DNA from: an uncultured Bacteroidia bacterium
GTDB taxonomy: Bacteria; Bacteroidota; Bacteroidia; Bacteroidales; Prolixibacteraceae
Assembly: GCA_903927965.1 (NCBI GenBank)
Contig: CAIYPA010000078.1
Coordinates: 1-41,379 of the forward strand
Reading direction: 5' to 3'
Length of the DNA stretch: 41,379 bases
Each line of letters starts with the position of its first letter. Position 1 is the first letter of the stretch. A program made the translations under genes and the position numbers. Shown here piece after piece: positions 18,318 to 27,300 of the stretch. The notes under the pieces were generated by a model. That model did not search any database, had not been told where the DNA came from, and saw only the letters and a list, made by a program, of their open reading frames with translations.

Positions 18318-18341
18318 AATTTCGTATATTGATACGAAATT
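18318..18341. repeat. Perfect 10-bp inverted repeat between rpsU and the recombinase gene
   Basis: AATTTCGTAT (18318-18327) and ATACGAAATT (18332-18341) are exact reverse complements separated by ATTG. It ends 14 bp before the recombinase ATG. The stem is AT-rich and no T-tract follows, so it looks more like an operator or an RNA-processing hairpin than a terminator. Confidence 0.8.
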
Positions 18342-18355
18342 CATTTATACCTGAA

Positions 18356-19240
18356 ATGTTGAATCCGGAGCTTTTTCTTAATTATCTCAAATACGAAAAG
18401 CGGTATTCCGAACATACCCTCATCGCTTATACAAACGACCTCGACCAGTTTATTCATTTTGGAATAGAATTGGACGGGGATTTTTGTGTCGAAGAAGCAA
18501 ATCACCATCTGATTCGTCAGTGGATTATTTCAATGATGGACGACGGAATTGGTGCCAGGAGCGTAAATAGAAAGATTTCAACCTTAAAATCATTCTATAA
18601 ATTTTTGATGCGCGAAGGGATGATGGGGAACAATCCAATGGAAAAGGTGGCTTTACCTAAGATAGGGAAAAAATTACCTGTTTTTGTTCAGGAAAAGGAG
18701 ATGAACCGGTTGCTCGATGGAAGGTTTTTTACTGATGATTTCGAGGGAAAGCGCGATAAAGCCATTGTTAGCCTTTTTTATGGTACTGGAATCCGGTTGT
18801 CCGAATTGGTTGGTATCAGGTTTACAGATCTTGATTTGCGCGAAAAGATGGTTAAAGTTACAGGTAAACGAAATAAAGAACGTTTGGTACCTTTTCCAAC
18901 CGAAATTGCCACTGTATTAAATGAATATATCAAGTTACGCAGCGAACTTTTTCCCGGTTTCGGAAATTTTGTTTTTCTCACAGCCAAAGGTGAACCGGTT
19001 TACAACAAATTGATTTATCGGATTGTTAAAAAGGAATTATCGTTGATTACCACTATTGATAAAAAAAGTCCCCATGTTTTGAGGCATAGTTATGCGACAC
19101 ATTTACTGAACAGGGGGGCCGATCTGAATGCAATAAAGGAGTTGTTGGGGCATGCCAATCTTGCGGCAACGCAGGTCTATACGCATACTTCATTCGAAAA
19201 ACTAAAATTAGTTTACAAACAAGCTCATCCGCGAGCTTAA
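18356..19240 (+). CDS. Tyrosine recombinase XerC/XerD-type
   Basis: A 294-residue site-specific recombinase, probably the chromosome-dimer resolution enzyme acting at dif. I start at the ATG at 18356; an in-frame TTG at 18329 lies inside the inverted repeat. The N-terminal SAM-like core-binding domain (residues 1-90) contains LNYLKYEKRYSEHTLIAY. Catalytic residues are all present: Arg147 (GTGIRLSEL), Lys171 (TGKRNKER), His240 and Arg243 (HVLRHSYATHLL), His266 (LLGHANLAATQ) and the nucleophile Tyr275 (VYTH). The size is typical of XerC/XerD rather than of integron or phage integrases. The housekeeping position between rpsU and hpf supports this. XerC versus XerD cannot be decided here. hpf follows after 18 bp, suggesting co-transcription. 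Confidence 0.9.
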   Translation: MLNPELFLNYLKYEKRYSEHTLIAYTNDLDQFIHFGIELDGDFCVEEANHHLIRQWIISMMDDGIGARSVNRKISTLKSFYKFLMREGMMGNNPMEKVALPKIGKKLPVFVQEKEMNRLLDGRFFTDDFEGKRDKAIVSLFYGTGIRLSELVGIRFTDLDLREKMVKVTGKRNKERLVPFPTEIATVLNEYIKLRSELFPGFGNFVFLTAKGEPVYNKLIYRIVKKELSLITTIDKKSPHVLRHSYATHLLNRGADLNAIKELLGHANLAATQVYTHTSFEKLKLVYKQAHPRA

Positions 19241-19258
19241 ATTAAAGGAGGAAAAATT

Positions 19259-19561
19259 ATGGACGTAAAAGTACAAAGTGTTCATTTCAAAGCCGACCAA
19301 AAGTTGATCGACTTTTGCGAAAAGCGCATCAATAAACTTGAGCTTTTTTTTGAAGGTATTATTGGATCTGAGTTGATTCTTAAACTGGAAAAGGACGAAG
19401 ACAAGGAAAATAAAGTCGCTGAGATTAAACTTTCGGTACCTTCAAATGAATATCTTTTCGCTAAAAAACAGGCAAAAACCTTCGAGGAAGCTGTTGATCT
19501 GGCAGTGGATGCCCTTCGTAAACAGTTAGATAAATACAAAATGAAAGTCAAATCCAAATAA
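19259..19561 (+). CDS. hpf: Ribosome hibernation-promoting factor (HPF/RaiA, short form)
   Basis: A 100-residue protein of the HPF/YfiA family that binds the 30S A/P-site region and silences or dimerises ribosomes in slow growth. The opening MDVKVQSVHFKADQKLIDFC, the central VAEIKLSVPSNEYLFAKKQA and the end FEEAVDLAVDALRKQLDKYK fit the family. The length is that of the short form, lacking the dimerising C-terminal domain of long HPF. An unusually strong Shine-Dalgarno AAAGGAGG (19244-19251) lies 7 nt before the ATG. That stands out in a phylum where SD sequences are usually weak. It is probably the third gene of rpsU-xer-hpf. Confidence 0.92.
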   Translation: MDVKVQSVHFKADQKLIDFCEKRINKLELFFEGIIGSELILKLEKDEDKENKVAEIKLSVPSNEYLFAKKQAKTFEEAVDLAVDALRKQLDKYKMKVKSK

Positions 19562-19606
19562 ATTTCAAAAAAGAATTTTAATTGGCATTTTGAAAGAAAA
19601 ATAGTT

Positions 19607-19614
19607 TAAATTTG
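19607..19614 (+). promoter_or_regulatory. Probable -7 element of the tRNA-tuf operon
   Basis: TAAATTTG matches TAnnTTTG, 72 bp before tRNA-Tyr. A TTG at 19582-19584 gives a 22-bp spacer. No promoter match is visible between the tRNAs and tuf, so tuf is probably transcribed from here. Confidence 0.55.
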
Positions 19615-19686
19615 CAGACCATTTTTGAGGCACGTTTCTTTAAAATGGTCTGTTCTTTTAGGTCAGGAAATTAAGACAAATAATAT

Positions 19687-19769
19687 GGGGAGATACCAAA
19701 GCGGCCAACTGGGGCAGACTGTAAATCTGCTGGCGAACGCCTTCGTAGGTTCGAATCCTGCTCTCCCCA
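19687..19769 (+). tRNA. tRNA-Tyr (anticodon GTA)
   Basis: A full cloverleaf can be drawn. The acceptor GGGGAGA pairs with TCTCCCC, the anticodon stem GCAGA/TCTGC encloses a CTGTAAA loop, and the T-arm GTAGG-TTCGAAT-CCTGC is intact. The long variable arm is expected for tRNA-Tyr. The discriminator is A, and CCA is not encoded. First of a three-tRNA cluster ahead of tuf. Confidence 0.96.
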
Positions 19770-19812
19770 CACCCTTGCCGGAAGTAAATTAAGTAGGTAC
19801 GGCAGGTCTTAA

Positions 19813-19885
19813 GCGGGAGTAGCTCAGTTGATAGAGCATTAGCCTTCCAAGCTGAGGGTCGCGGGTTTGAGTCCCGTCTCCCGCT
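19813..19885 (+). tRNA. tRNA-Gly (anticodon TCC)
   Basis: Acceptor GCGGGAG/CTCCCGC is perfect and the anticodon loop CTTCCAA carries TCC. The T-stem is GCGGG/CCCGT. The D-loop AGTTGATA has A at position 19 and the T-loop TTTGAGT has T at position 56, so the near-universal G19:C56 tertiary pair is replaced by A19:U56. The discriminator is T, and CCA is not encoded. Confidence 0.96.
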
Positions 19886-19892
19886 CAATTTC

Positions 19893-19964
19893 GCCAGTGT
19901 AGCTCAGGGGTAGAGCGCTTCCTTGGTAAGGAAGAGGTCATGAGTTCAATTCTCATCACCGGCT
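19893..19964 (+). tRNA. tRNA-Thr (anticodon GGT)
   Basis: The anticodon arm is CTTCC-TTGGTAA-GGAAG and the T-arm is ATGAG-TTCAATT-CTCAT. The acceptor strands GCCAGTG and CACCGGC pair except at position 4, where A4 faces C69. The discriminator is T, and CCA is not encoded. It is 50 bp before the tuf start codon. Confidence 0.95.
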
Positions 19965-20013
19965 CAGATAAGAAAAGATGAATGTAATAATATAAACGCA
20001 AAAAAATTGAATT

Positions 20014-21201
20014 ATGGCTAAAGCACATTATGACAGGTCAAAACCTCACGTAAACATTGGGACTATCGGTCACGTTGACCACGGTAAGACAACTCTTACT
20101 TCTGCAATCACTATGGTATTGAACAAGAAGGGTCTTTGCGATATCAAATCTTTCGATTCGATCGACAATGCCCCTGAAGAAAAAGAACGTGGTATTACCA
20201 TCAACACTGCACACGTTGAATACGCAACCATGAACCGTCACTATGCTCACGTTGACTGCCCAGGACACGCTGACTACGTAAAGAACATGGTTACAGGTGC
20301 TGCCCAGATGGACGGTGCGATCATCGTTGTTGCAGCAACCGACGGTCCTATGCCTCAGACCCGCGAGCACATCCTGCTTGCACGTCAGGTTAACGTTCCC
20401 CGTTTGGTTGTTTTCATGAACAAAGTTGACATGGTTGAAGATCCGGAAATTCTTGAACTTGTTGAAATGGAAATTCGTGACCTTCTTACCTTCTATGATT
20501 TCGATGGTGACAATACTCCTGTTATTCAGGGTTCTGCACTTGGCGCATTGAATGGTGAACCACAGTGGGAACAAAAAGTTATGGAACTGATGGATGCAGT
20601 TGATACCTGGATCCCGATTCCTCCTCGTGACGTTGACAAACCATTCCTTATGCCGGTTGAAGACGTTTTCTCGATCACAGGTCGCGGAACCGTTGCTACT
20701 GGACGTATCGAAACAGGTAAAATCCATACAGGCGACGAAATTGAAATTATTGGTCTTGGCGCAGAAAACCGCAAAACCATCTGTACAGGCGTTGAAATGT
20801 TCCGTAAGATCCTTGATGACGGCCAGGCTGGGGACAACGTAGGTCTTCTCCTCCGTGGTGTTGATAAAAAAGAGATCAAACGTGGTCAGATCCTTGCAAA
20901 AGCAGGCTCAATTACTCCTCATACCACATTTAAGGCTGAGGTTTATATCCTGAAAAAAGAGGAAGGTGGTCGTCATACCCCATTCCACAACAAATATCGT
21001 CCACAGTTCTATATCCGTACATTGGACATCACCGGTGAAATCAATCTTCCTGAAGGAACTGAAATGGTTATGCCAGGTGACAACGTTACAATTACAGTTG
21101 AACTGATCTATCCGGTTGCTTTGAACCTTGGTCTCCGTTTTGCGATCCGCGAAGGTGGTCGTACCGTAGGTGCAGGTCAGGTAACTGAAATTTTGAAATA
21201 G
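20014..21201 (+). CDS. tuf: Translation elongation factor Tu
   Basis: A 395-residue GTPase that delivers aminoacyl-tRNA to the ribosome. G-domain motifs are GHVDHGKT (P-loop, about residues 19-26), the RGITI switch (about 59-63), DCPGH (about 81-85), and NKVD (about 136-139). The QGSALGAL segment carries the G5 SA motif. Domains 2 and 3 are complete, ending [10 protein letters not shown]. The gene follows the three tRNA genes, a common bacterial arrangement, and is probably read from their promoter. A long hairpin (21225-21256) just after the stop may end most transcripts. Only one tuf copy is seen in this window. Confidence 0.98.
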   Translation: MAKAHYDRSKPHVNIGTIGHVDHGKTTLTSAITMVLNKKGLCDIKSFDSIDNAPEEKERGITINTAHVEYATMNRHYAHVDCPGHADYVKNMVTGAAQMDGAIIVVAATDGPMPQTREHILLARQVNVPRLVVFMNKVDMVEDPEILELVEMEIRDLLTFYDFDGDNTPVIQGSALGALNGEPQWEQKVMELMDAVDTWIPIPPRDVDKPFLMPVEDVFSITGRGTVATGRIETGKIHTGDEIEIIGLGAENRKTICTGVEMFRKILDDGQAGDNVGLLLRGVDKKEIKRGQILAKAGSITPHTTFKAEVYILKKEEGGRHTPFHNKYRPQFYIRTLDITGEINLPEGTEMVMPGDNVTITVELIYPVALNLGLRFAIREGGRTVGAGQVTEILK

Positions 21202-21224
21202 TCTTCTATTAAATTATAAAAGTG

Positions 21225-21256
21225 GTGCAGTCCTGAGCTTATGTTCAGGACTGCAT
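21225..21256 (+). terminator. Hairpin after tuf (possible weak terminator)
   Basis: GCAGTCCTGA (21227-21236) pairs perfectly with TCAGGACTGC (21245-21254) around an 8-nt loop, and one T-A and one G-T pair extend the base. Only a short T run follows, so it may attenuate or process rather than terminate completely. It separates tuf from the tRNA relic and secE. Confidence 0.55.
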
Positions 21257-21259
21257 TTA

Positions 21260-21310
21260 CGGATAAACTCATAAGGGGGAGTAAGGGTAAGTTCGATTCT
21301 TACTATCCGG
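21260..21310 (+). pseudogene. tRNA relic lacking the anticodon arm (between tuf and secE)
   Basis: CGGATA (21260-21265) pairs with TATCCG (21304-21309) as an acceptor-like stem. CTC/GAG (21268-21270 and 21279-21281) with an 8-nt G-rich loop forms a D-arm-like hairpin. GTAAG-TTCGATT-CTTAC (21287-21303) is a perfect T-arm with a canonical TTCRANY loop. Only about five bases lie between D- and T-arms, so the anticodon arm is absent and it cannot decode. In related Bacteroidota I recall tRNA-Trp at this position, so it is probably a decayed tRNA-Trp, or a kept tRNA-like structure. Confidence 0.65.
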
Positions 21311-21348
21311 CAAAGTAAATTTTTGTAACGAATTTTGTCCCTATACAA

Positions 21349-21537
21349 ATGAAATTAGATTATTTCACCGAATCTTACAATGAACTCGTCCATAAGGTTT
21401 CATGGCCTACATGGAATGAGTTGCGTAATAGTGCTATAGTAGTAATGGTTGCTTCCTTTATAATCGCACTGTTAATATTTTTCATAGATTCCTCTTTCAG
21501 GTCATTTATGAAATTGATTTACAGTTTTTTCTATTAA
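21349..21537 (+). CDS. secE: Preprotein translocase subunit SecE
   Basis: A 62-residue single-span inner-membrane protein of the SecYEG channel. The amphipathic helix [20 protein letters not shown] carries the conserved VSWPT motif (about residues 18-22), followed by one transmembrane helix (about 29-47). Length is normal for the short bacterial form. It heads the secE-nusG-rplKAJL-rpoBC block, with nusG starting 20 bp after its stop. Confidence 0.95.
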   Translation: MKLDYFTESYNELVHKVSWPTWNELRNSAIVVMVASFIIALLIFFIDSSFRSFMKLIYSFFY

Positions 21538-21557
21538 TTATTTTCTGGAGGTCCGTA

Positions 21558-22106
21558 ATGAGCGATAATCAACGTAAATGGTATGTTCTTCGAGCTATTG
21601 GAGGAAAAGAGAAGAAGGTCAAGGAATATATCGATAATGAAGTAGCGAGTTCAGGACTTCAGGAATTTGTATCCCAGGTCTTAATCCCTACGGAAAAGGT
21701 CTATCAAATCCGGAATGGTAAAAAAGTTGCAAAAGACCGCAATTTTTTTCCCGGTTACATTCTGGTAGAAGCTGCCCTAGTTGGCGAAATTGCCCACATG
21801 CTTAGAAATGTACCCAATGTTATTGGTTTCCTTGGAGACACAAAGGGGGGAGATCCCGTCCCGATGCGTCAATCCGAAGTGAACCGTATATTGGGTAAAG
21901 TTGATGAGCTACAGGAAAGCGGAGAGGAATTTGATACCCCATTCATAGAGGGCGAGACCGTAAAAGTGACTGATGGACCGTTTAACGGTTTCAACGGAAC
22001 CATTGAGGAAATCAATGTGGAGAAGAAGAAACTTAAAGTAATGGTCAAAATTTTCGGTCGTAAAACACCCTTGGAACTTAGCTTTATGCAAGTAGAAAAG
22101 GAGTAA
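21558..22106 (+). CDS. nusG: Transcription termination/antitermination factor NusG
   Basis: A 182-residue protein that binds RNA polymerase and couples it to Rho or to the leading ribosome. The NGN domain starts [20 protein letters not shown] and contains [10 protein letters not shown]. The KOW domain is [20 protein letters not shown] (about residues 131-150). A GGAGG Shine-Dalgarno lies at 21547-21551, 6 nt before the ATG. The standard gene order secE-nusG-rplK confirms it. Confidence 0.97.
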   Translation: MSDNQRKWYVLRAIGGKEKKVKEYIDNEVASSGLQEFVSQVLIPTEKVYQIRNGKKVAKDRNFFPGYILVEAALVGEIAHMLRNVPNVIGFLGDTKGGDPVPMRQSEVNRILGKVDELQESGEEFDTPFIEGETVKVTDGPFNGFNGTIEEINVEKKKLKVMVKIFGRKTPLELSFMQVEKE

Positions 22107-22128
22107 GTAATTTTTTTTAAAAAACGTT

Positions 22129-22572
22129 ATGGCTAAAGACATTGCTGGATTTATCAAGTTACAGATCAAAGGTGGTGCAGCAAATCCTTCACCTCCCGTA
22201 GGGCCTGCTTTAGGTTCCAAAGGGGTGAACATCATGCAGTTCTGTAAACAGTTCAATGCCAGGACTCAGGATCAGGCTGGGAAAGTATTACCGGTGATTA
22301 TCACTGTTTATGGTGACAAATCATTTGATTTTGTAGTAAAAAACCCACCCGTAGCTGTTCAGTTGATTGAGGCTTCGAAGGTTAAAAAAGGATCTTCCGA
22401 ACCACACGTCAACAAAGTTGGCTCAGTTTCATGGGATCAGGTGAAAGACATTGCAGAGATTAAAATGCCCGACTTAAACTGCTTCTCGTTAGAGGCTGCG
22501 ATGAGTATGGTGGCTGGCACTGCAAGAAGCATGGGGATTACCGTAACAGGCAAATCACCGTTTATTAACTAA
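22129..22572 (+). CDS. rplK: 50S ribosomal protein L11
   Basis: A 147-residue protein of the GTPase-associated centre of the 50S subunit. The N-terminal domain includes [20 protein letters not shown], the proline-rich thiostrepton-site segment, and [13 protein letters not shown]. The C-terminal rRNA-binding domain ends [17 protein letters not shown]. It lies 22 bp after nusG and 17 bp before rplA in the conserved order. Confidence 0.98.
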   Translation: MAKDIAGFIKLQIKGGAANPSPPVGPALGSKGVNIMQFCKQFNARTQDQAGKVLPVIITVYGDKSFDFVVKNPPVAVQLIEASKVKKGSSEPHVNKVGSVSWDQVKDIAEIKMPDLNCFSLEAAMSMVAGTARSMGITVTGKSPFIN

Positions 22573-22589
22573 TTAAAGTTAAGGTTGAA

Positions 22590-23285
22590 ATGGCAAAAGT
22601 TACCAAGAATAAGAAAGCTGCATTGGCAAAACTCGAAGCTGGGAAAATCTATGGTTTATTTGAAGCTACCGAACTTGTAAAGAAGATCACCTTTACCAAA
22701 TTCGACGCTTCTGTTGACATTGATGTAAGGCTTGGGGTGGATCCTCGTAAGGCTAATCAAATGGTTCGTGGTGTAGTAACTTTGCCCCATGGTACCGGTA
22801 AAGAAGTTCGTGTCCTCGCATTGGTCACTCCTGACAAGGAGGCTGAAGCATTGGAGGCAGGTGCTGATTTCGTAGGTCTCGACAACTATATCCAAAAGAT
22901 CAAAGATGGTTGGACTGATGTGGATGTCGTGATTACTATGCCCCCGGTTATGGGTAAAGTTGGGGCGTTAGGCCGTATTTTAGGTCCACGTGGACTTATG
23001 CCTAACCCCAAAAGTGGAACTGTCACTATGGAAATCGGTAAAGCCATCAAAGAAGTAAAGATGGGTAAAATCGATTTTAAAGTTGACAAGTTCGGTATTG
23101 TGCATACTTCAGTTGGAAAAGTATCGTTTGACCCACAAAAGATTGTGGAAAACGCCAGGGAGTTTGTTCACTCGATTCAGAAATTAAAACCCGCTGCTGC
23201 AAAAGGTACTTACATAAAGAGCGTTTATGTATCAAGCACCATGAGCCCCGGCATCCAGGTGGAACCAAAAACCTGTCTGGAATAA
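22590..23285 (+). CDS. rplA: 50S ribosomal protein L1
   Basis: A 231-residue L1-stalk protein that binds 23S rRNA and, in many bacteria, represses its own L11-L1 mRNA. The opening [40 protein letters not shown] and the [19 protein letters not shown] block (about residues 128-146) are diagnostic. An L1-type autoregulatory site in the leader was not identified by eye. It is 15 bp before rplJ. Confidence 0.98.
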   Translation: MAKVTKNKKAALAKLEAGKIYGLFEATELVKKITFTKFDASVDIDVRLGVDPRKANQMVRGVVTLPHGTGKEVRVLALVTPDKEAEALEAGADFVGLDNYIQKIKDGWTDVDVVITMPPVMGKVGALGRILGPRGLMPNPKSGTVTMEIGKAIKEVKMGKIDFKVDKFGIVHTSVGKVSFDPQKIVENAREFVHSIQKLKPAAAKGTYIKSVYVSSTMSPGIQVEPKTCLE

Positions 23286-23300
23286 GTAATCATAGTTGAA

Positions 23301-23822
23301 ATGAAAAGATCAGATAAATTACAGGTAATTGACCAATTGACCAAAGAGATCAATTCATACAACCATTATTATCTTGCCGATATCTCAAACCTTAATGCTA
23401 AGGTTACAAGCGACCTGAGAAGGTTGTGCAACAAGCGGGAAGTAAAACTGGTTGTAGTTAAGAACACAATCCTCCGTAAGGCAATGGAAAATTCTGAAAA
23501 GAATTCCACGGAGCTTTATGATGTACTGGTAAACAATACGTCTGTCCTTTTTTCAAACACCGGAAGCGTTCCTGCTAAGCTGATTAAAGAGTTTAGTAAG
23601 AAAAACAAAAAACCGGTACTGAAAGGGGCTTATGTTGAGCAATGTGCCTATATTGGTGCTGATCAGCTTGAGGCGTTAATCAATGTAAAATCAAAAGAAG
23701 AACTTTTGGGCGGTATTATCGCAACCCTTCAATCACCGATCAAAAATGTTGTGTCTGCACTTCAATCAGGTGGACAAACGATCGTGGGTGTGTTGAAGAC
23801 TTTGGAGGAGCGTAATGCTTAA
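23301..23822 (+). CDS. rplJ: 50S ribosomal protein L10
   Basis: A 173-residue base of the L7/L12 stalk. KVTSDLRRLCNKREVKLVVV with NTILRKAM is the typical N-terminal globular part, and the helical C-terminus (NVVSALQSGGQTIVGVLKTL) recruits L7/L12 dimers. With only 15 bp upstream there is no room for a separate L10 leader site, unlike in E. coli, so any feedback on this mRNA would have to act elsewhere. Confidence 0.96.
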   Translation: MKRSDKLQVIDQLTKEINSYNHYYLADISNLNAKVTSDLRRLCNKREVKLVVVKNTILRKAMENSEKNSTELYDVLVNNTSVLFSNTGSVPAKLIKEFSKKNKKPVLKGAYVEQCAYIGADQLEALINVKSKEELLGGIIATLQSPIKNVVSALQSGGQTIVGVLKTLEERNA

Positions 23823-23873
23823 TTAAATTTTTAGAGTAAAAAAGAATCAATTAATATTTAAATTTCAAGTAAA

Positions 23874-24251
23874 ATGGCAGATCTTAAAAAACTTGCAGAA
23901 GAACTTGTTAACCTGACTGTTAAAGAAGTTAACGAGCTTGCAGGTATCCTTAAATCAGAGTACGGTATTGAACCAGCTGCAGCTGCAGTTGCTGTTGCTG
24001 CTCCGGTTGCAGCAGCCGAAGCTGAAGCACCTGCTGAAAAAACTGAATTTGACGTCATCCTTAAATTCGGTGGCCAGTCAAAATTAGCTGTTGTTAAATT
24101 GGTAAAAGAACTTGTTGGCGTAGGGCTGAAAGAAGCTAAGGACTTAGTTGATAGCGCACCTAAGGCAATTAAAGAAAAAGTTTCAAAAGAAGAGGCCGAA
24201 TCTCTCAAAGCACAACTTGAAGAAGCTGGCGCTGAAGTTGAAATCAAATAG
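23874..24251 (+). CDS. rplL: 50S ribosomal protein L7/L12
   Basis: A 125-residue stalk protein. The N-terminal dimerisation helix ([20 protein letters not shown]) is followed by an Ala/Val/Pro/Glu-rich hinge at about residues 39-58. The C-terminal factor-binding domain ([20 protein letters not shown] to [16 protein letters not shown]) is complete. It recruits translation GTPases. A 13-bp hairpin lies between it and rpoB. Confidence 0.98.
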   Translation: MADLKKLAEELVNLTVKEVNELAGILKSEYGIEPAAAAVAVAAPVAAAEAEAPAEKTEFDVILKFGGQSKLAVVKLVKELVGVGLKEAKDLVDSAPKAIKEKVSKEEAESLKAQLEEAGAEVEIK

Positions 24252-24281
24252 GATTTATACCTGTACTACAAGGTTATATGC

Positions 24282-24316
24282 GGTTTAGAATCCCGTTAAG
24301 GGATTCTAAACCTTTT
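24282..24316 (+). terminator. Attenuator/partial terminator between rplL and rpoB
   Basis: GGTTTAGAATCCC (24282-24294) and GGGATTCTAAACC (24300-24312) form a perfect 13-bp stem with loop GTTAA, followed by TTTT. No promoter match is evident before rpoB, so readthrough is required. This is the position of the classic rplL-rpoB attenuator that lowers polymerase subunit expression relative to stalk protein. Confidence 0.75.
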
Positions 24317-24351
24317 CATGTTTATATTTTGGTTCCTTAATTTGGCTGATA

Positions 24352-27300
24352 ATGTCCTCAAATTACATAAATCAAAGGATTAGCTTTGCGTCCACCAGAA
24401 GCAAACTAGAGTACCCCGATTTCCTGGAGGTGCAGATTAAATCTTTTAAAGAATTTTTCCAATTGGGAACCTCTCCGGAAGATCGAAAGAATGAAGATCT
24501 TTACCAGGTCTTTCAGGAGAATTTTCCGATTTCCGATACAAGAAATAATTTCGTTCTCGAATTTATCGACTATCAGGTCGATCCTCCGCGTTACAGCCTC
24601 GATGAGTGCATTGAACGTGGCTTAACCTATAGCGTTCCTTTAAAAGCAAAGCTTAAGCTTTTCTGTACCGACCCTGAGCACGAAGATTTTGATACAGTGG
24701 TGCAGGATGTTTATCTTGGGACTGTTCCTTATATGACCCCAACCGGCTCTTTTGTCATCAATGGTGCTGAAAGGGTGGTCGTTTCACAGCTTCACAGGTC
24801 TCCCGGGGTTTTCTTTGGGCAAAGTGTCCATGCCAACGGAACTAAATTGTATTCTGCCCGCGTAATTCCTTTTAAAGGTTCGTGGATCGAATTCGCAACA
24901 GACATCAACAATGTGATGTTTGCTTATATCGACCGTAAAAAGAAATTACCGGTTACCACTTTGCTCCGTGCGATCGGTTACGAGAGTGATAAGGATATTC
25001 TTGAAATATTTGGTCTTGCTGACGAAATCAAAGTTTCCAAAACTGCATTGAAAAAATATGTGGGTCGGAAACTTGCTGCACGTGTCCTGAAAACATGGGT
25101 GGAAGATTTCGTTGATGAAGATACCGGTGAAGTTGTTTCAATTGAACGAAATGAAGTGATCGTTGACCGTGAGGTTATTATCGAAAATGATCATGTGGAT
25201 GAAATTCTGGAATCAGGTGCGAAAACAATCCTTTTGCACAAGGAAGAGGCAGGCTCCGGCGATTTCGCGATTATTTACAATACACTTCAGAAAGACCCTT
25301 GTAATTCTGAGAAAGAAGCTGTTCTTCATATATACAGGCAGCTCCGTAATTCGGAACCACCAGACGAGGCAACTGCCCGCGATGTGATCGACAAACTATT
25401 TTTCTCTGAAGTACGTTATGACCTTGGTGAAGTTGGCCGTTTCCGTATTAACCGGAAATTGGGTTTGAATATCGATATGACAACCAGGGTCCTTACTAAA
25501 CAGGATATTATCGAAATTATTAAATACCTGATCAAGTTAATCAATTCGAAAACTGACGTTGATGATATCGACCACTTGTCAAACCGTAGGGTTCGGACTG
25601 TCGGGGAACAGATGTTCACACAGTTTGGCGTAGGTTTGGCACGTATGGCCCGTACCATTCGCGAACGGATGAATGTCAGGGACAATGAGGTTTTTACACC
25701 AATTGACCTGATCAATTCCAAAACTTTGGTTTCGGTAATCAATTCCTTCTTTGGTACCAATGCCCTTTCACAGTTTATGGACCAGACCAATCCATTGGCC
25801 GAAATGACCCATAAACGACGTATGTCGGCTTTGGGGCCGGGCGGTCTTTCACGTGAACGTGCAGGATTTGAAGTCAGGGACGTACATTATACCCATTATG
25901 GCCGCCTTTGTCCGATTGAAACTCCCGAAGGACCAAATATCGGGTTGATCTCCTCGCTTTGCGTTTTTGCCAAAATCAACGACCTTGGTTTTATCGAAAC
26001 GCCTTACCGAAGTGTGACGAACGGAAAAGTCAACCTGAACAACGACGATGTCGCTTATTTTACTGCCGAAGAGGAAGAAGGAAAGATCATTGCACAGGCA
26101 AATGCCATTATTGACGCTGAAGGTAATTTTATCAATTCGCGTGTTAAAGCGCGCCTCGATGCCGATTATCCTTTGTCCAATAAGGAAGATGCCAATTTGA
26201 TGGATGTCGGTCCAAACCAGATTGCTTCGATTGCCGCGTCTTTGATCACATTTCTTGAACATGATGATGCCAACCGTGCTTTGATGGGATCGAACATGAT
26301 GCGCCAGGCAGTTCCTTTATTGCGTCCAGAGGCTCCCATTGTTGGGACTGGTCTTGAAAGCAATATTGCAAGGGATGCCCGTATCAATGTGACTGCAGAA
26401 GGTCCCGGGTCTGTCGAATTTGTTGATGCTACAAAAATCGTCATTCGTTATGATATGACCGATGAAGAGCGTTATGTCAGCTTCGATTCAGATCTGAAGA
26501 CATATAATCTTGCTAAATATAAGAAAACCAATCAGGGTACCTGCATCGATTTGAAGCCCCTTGTTCGTAAAGGCCAAAGGGTTGACGCTGGTGATATCAT
26601 GACTGAAGGGTATGCTACTGCAAAAGGCGAGCTTGCACTTGGCCGCAACCTTAAAGTGGCTTTCATGCCATGGCAGGGTTATAACTATGAGGATGCAATC
26701 GTAATTTCCGAACGTATTGTCCGCGATGACATTTTCACCTCCATACACATTGATGAATATTCGCTTGAAGTACGCGATACAAAGAGGGGTGCTGAAGAGT
26801 TTACCTCTGATATCCCTAATGTTAGCGAGGAAGCAACCCGTAATCTTGATGAAAACGGATTGATCAGGATTGGTGCGATTGTGAAACCTGGTGATATTTT
26901 AATTGGAAAGATAACCCCGAAAGGTGAATCTGACCCCTCTCCGGAAGAAAAACTTTTGCGTGCAATTTTTGGCGATAAAGCGGGTGACGTGAAAGATGCT
27001 TCGTTAAAAGCATCCCCTTCTCTGAATGGCGTTGTTATCGACAAAAAGCTCTTCTCCCGAGTAATGAAGGAAAAAAAGGGCAAAACGGCAACAAAGCCTT
27101 TGCTTGAGCAAATTGATCATGAACTTGAATTTGAAACCAGTAGGCTTCGTGAAATTCTGATTGATAAACTTTTCAACCTTGTAAATGGGAAAACCTCCCA
27201 GGGTGTAAAAGATTATTTCAATGGCGATTTGATCACCAAAGGGAACAAGTTTACATTAAAACAATTACAAGGTATCGACTACTTGAATGTTAATCCCAAT

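Noticed and set aside
18318-18341. Inverted repeat as a chromosomal dif site
   Set aside because: dif sites are 28 bp with two 11-bp arms around a 6-bp centre and only partial symmetry. Here the arms are 10 bp around 4 bp, and the CG positions do not line up with known dif halves.
20038-20727. 229-codon minus-strand frame antisense to tuf
   Set aside because: A shadow of the strongly biased codon use of tuf, with no domain features.
21225-21256. Hairpin after tuf as the missing anticodon arm of the tRNA relic
   Set aside because: It lies 5' of the acceptor-like strand, and its 10-bp stem and 8-nt loop do not fit a 5-bp, 7-nt anticodon arm.
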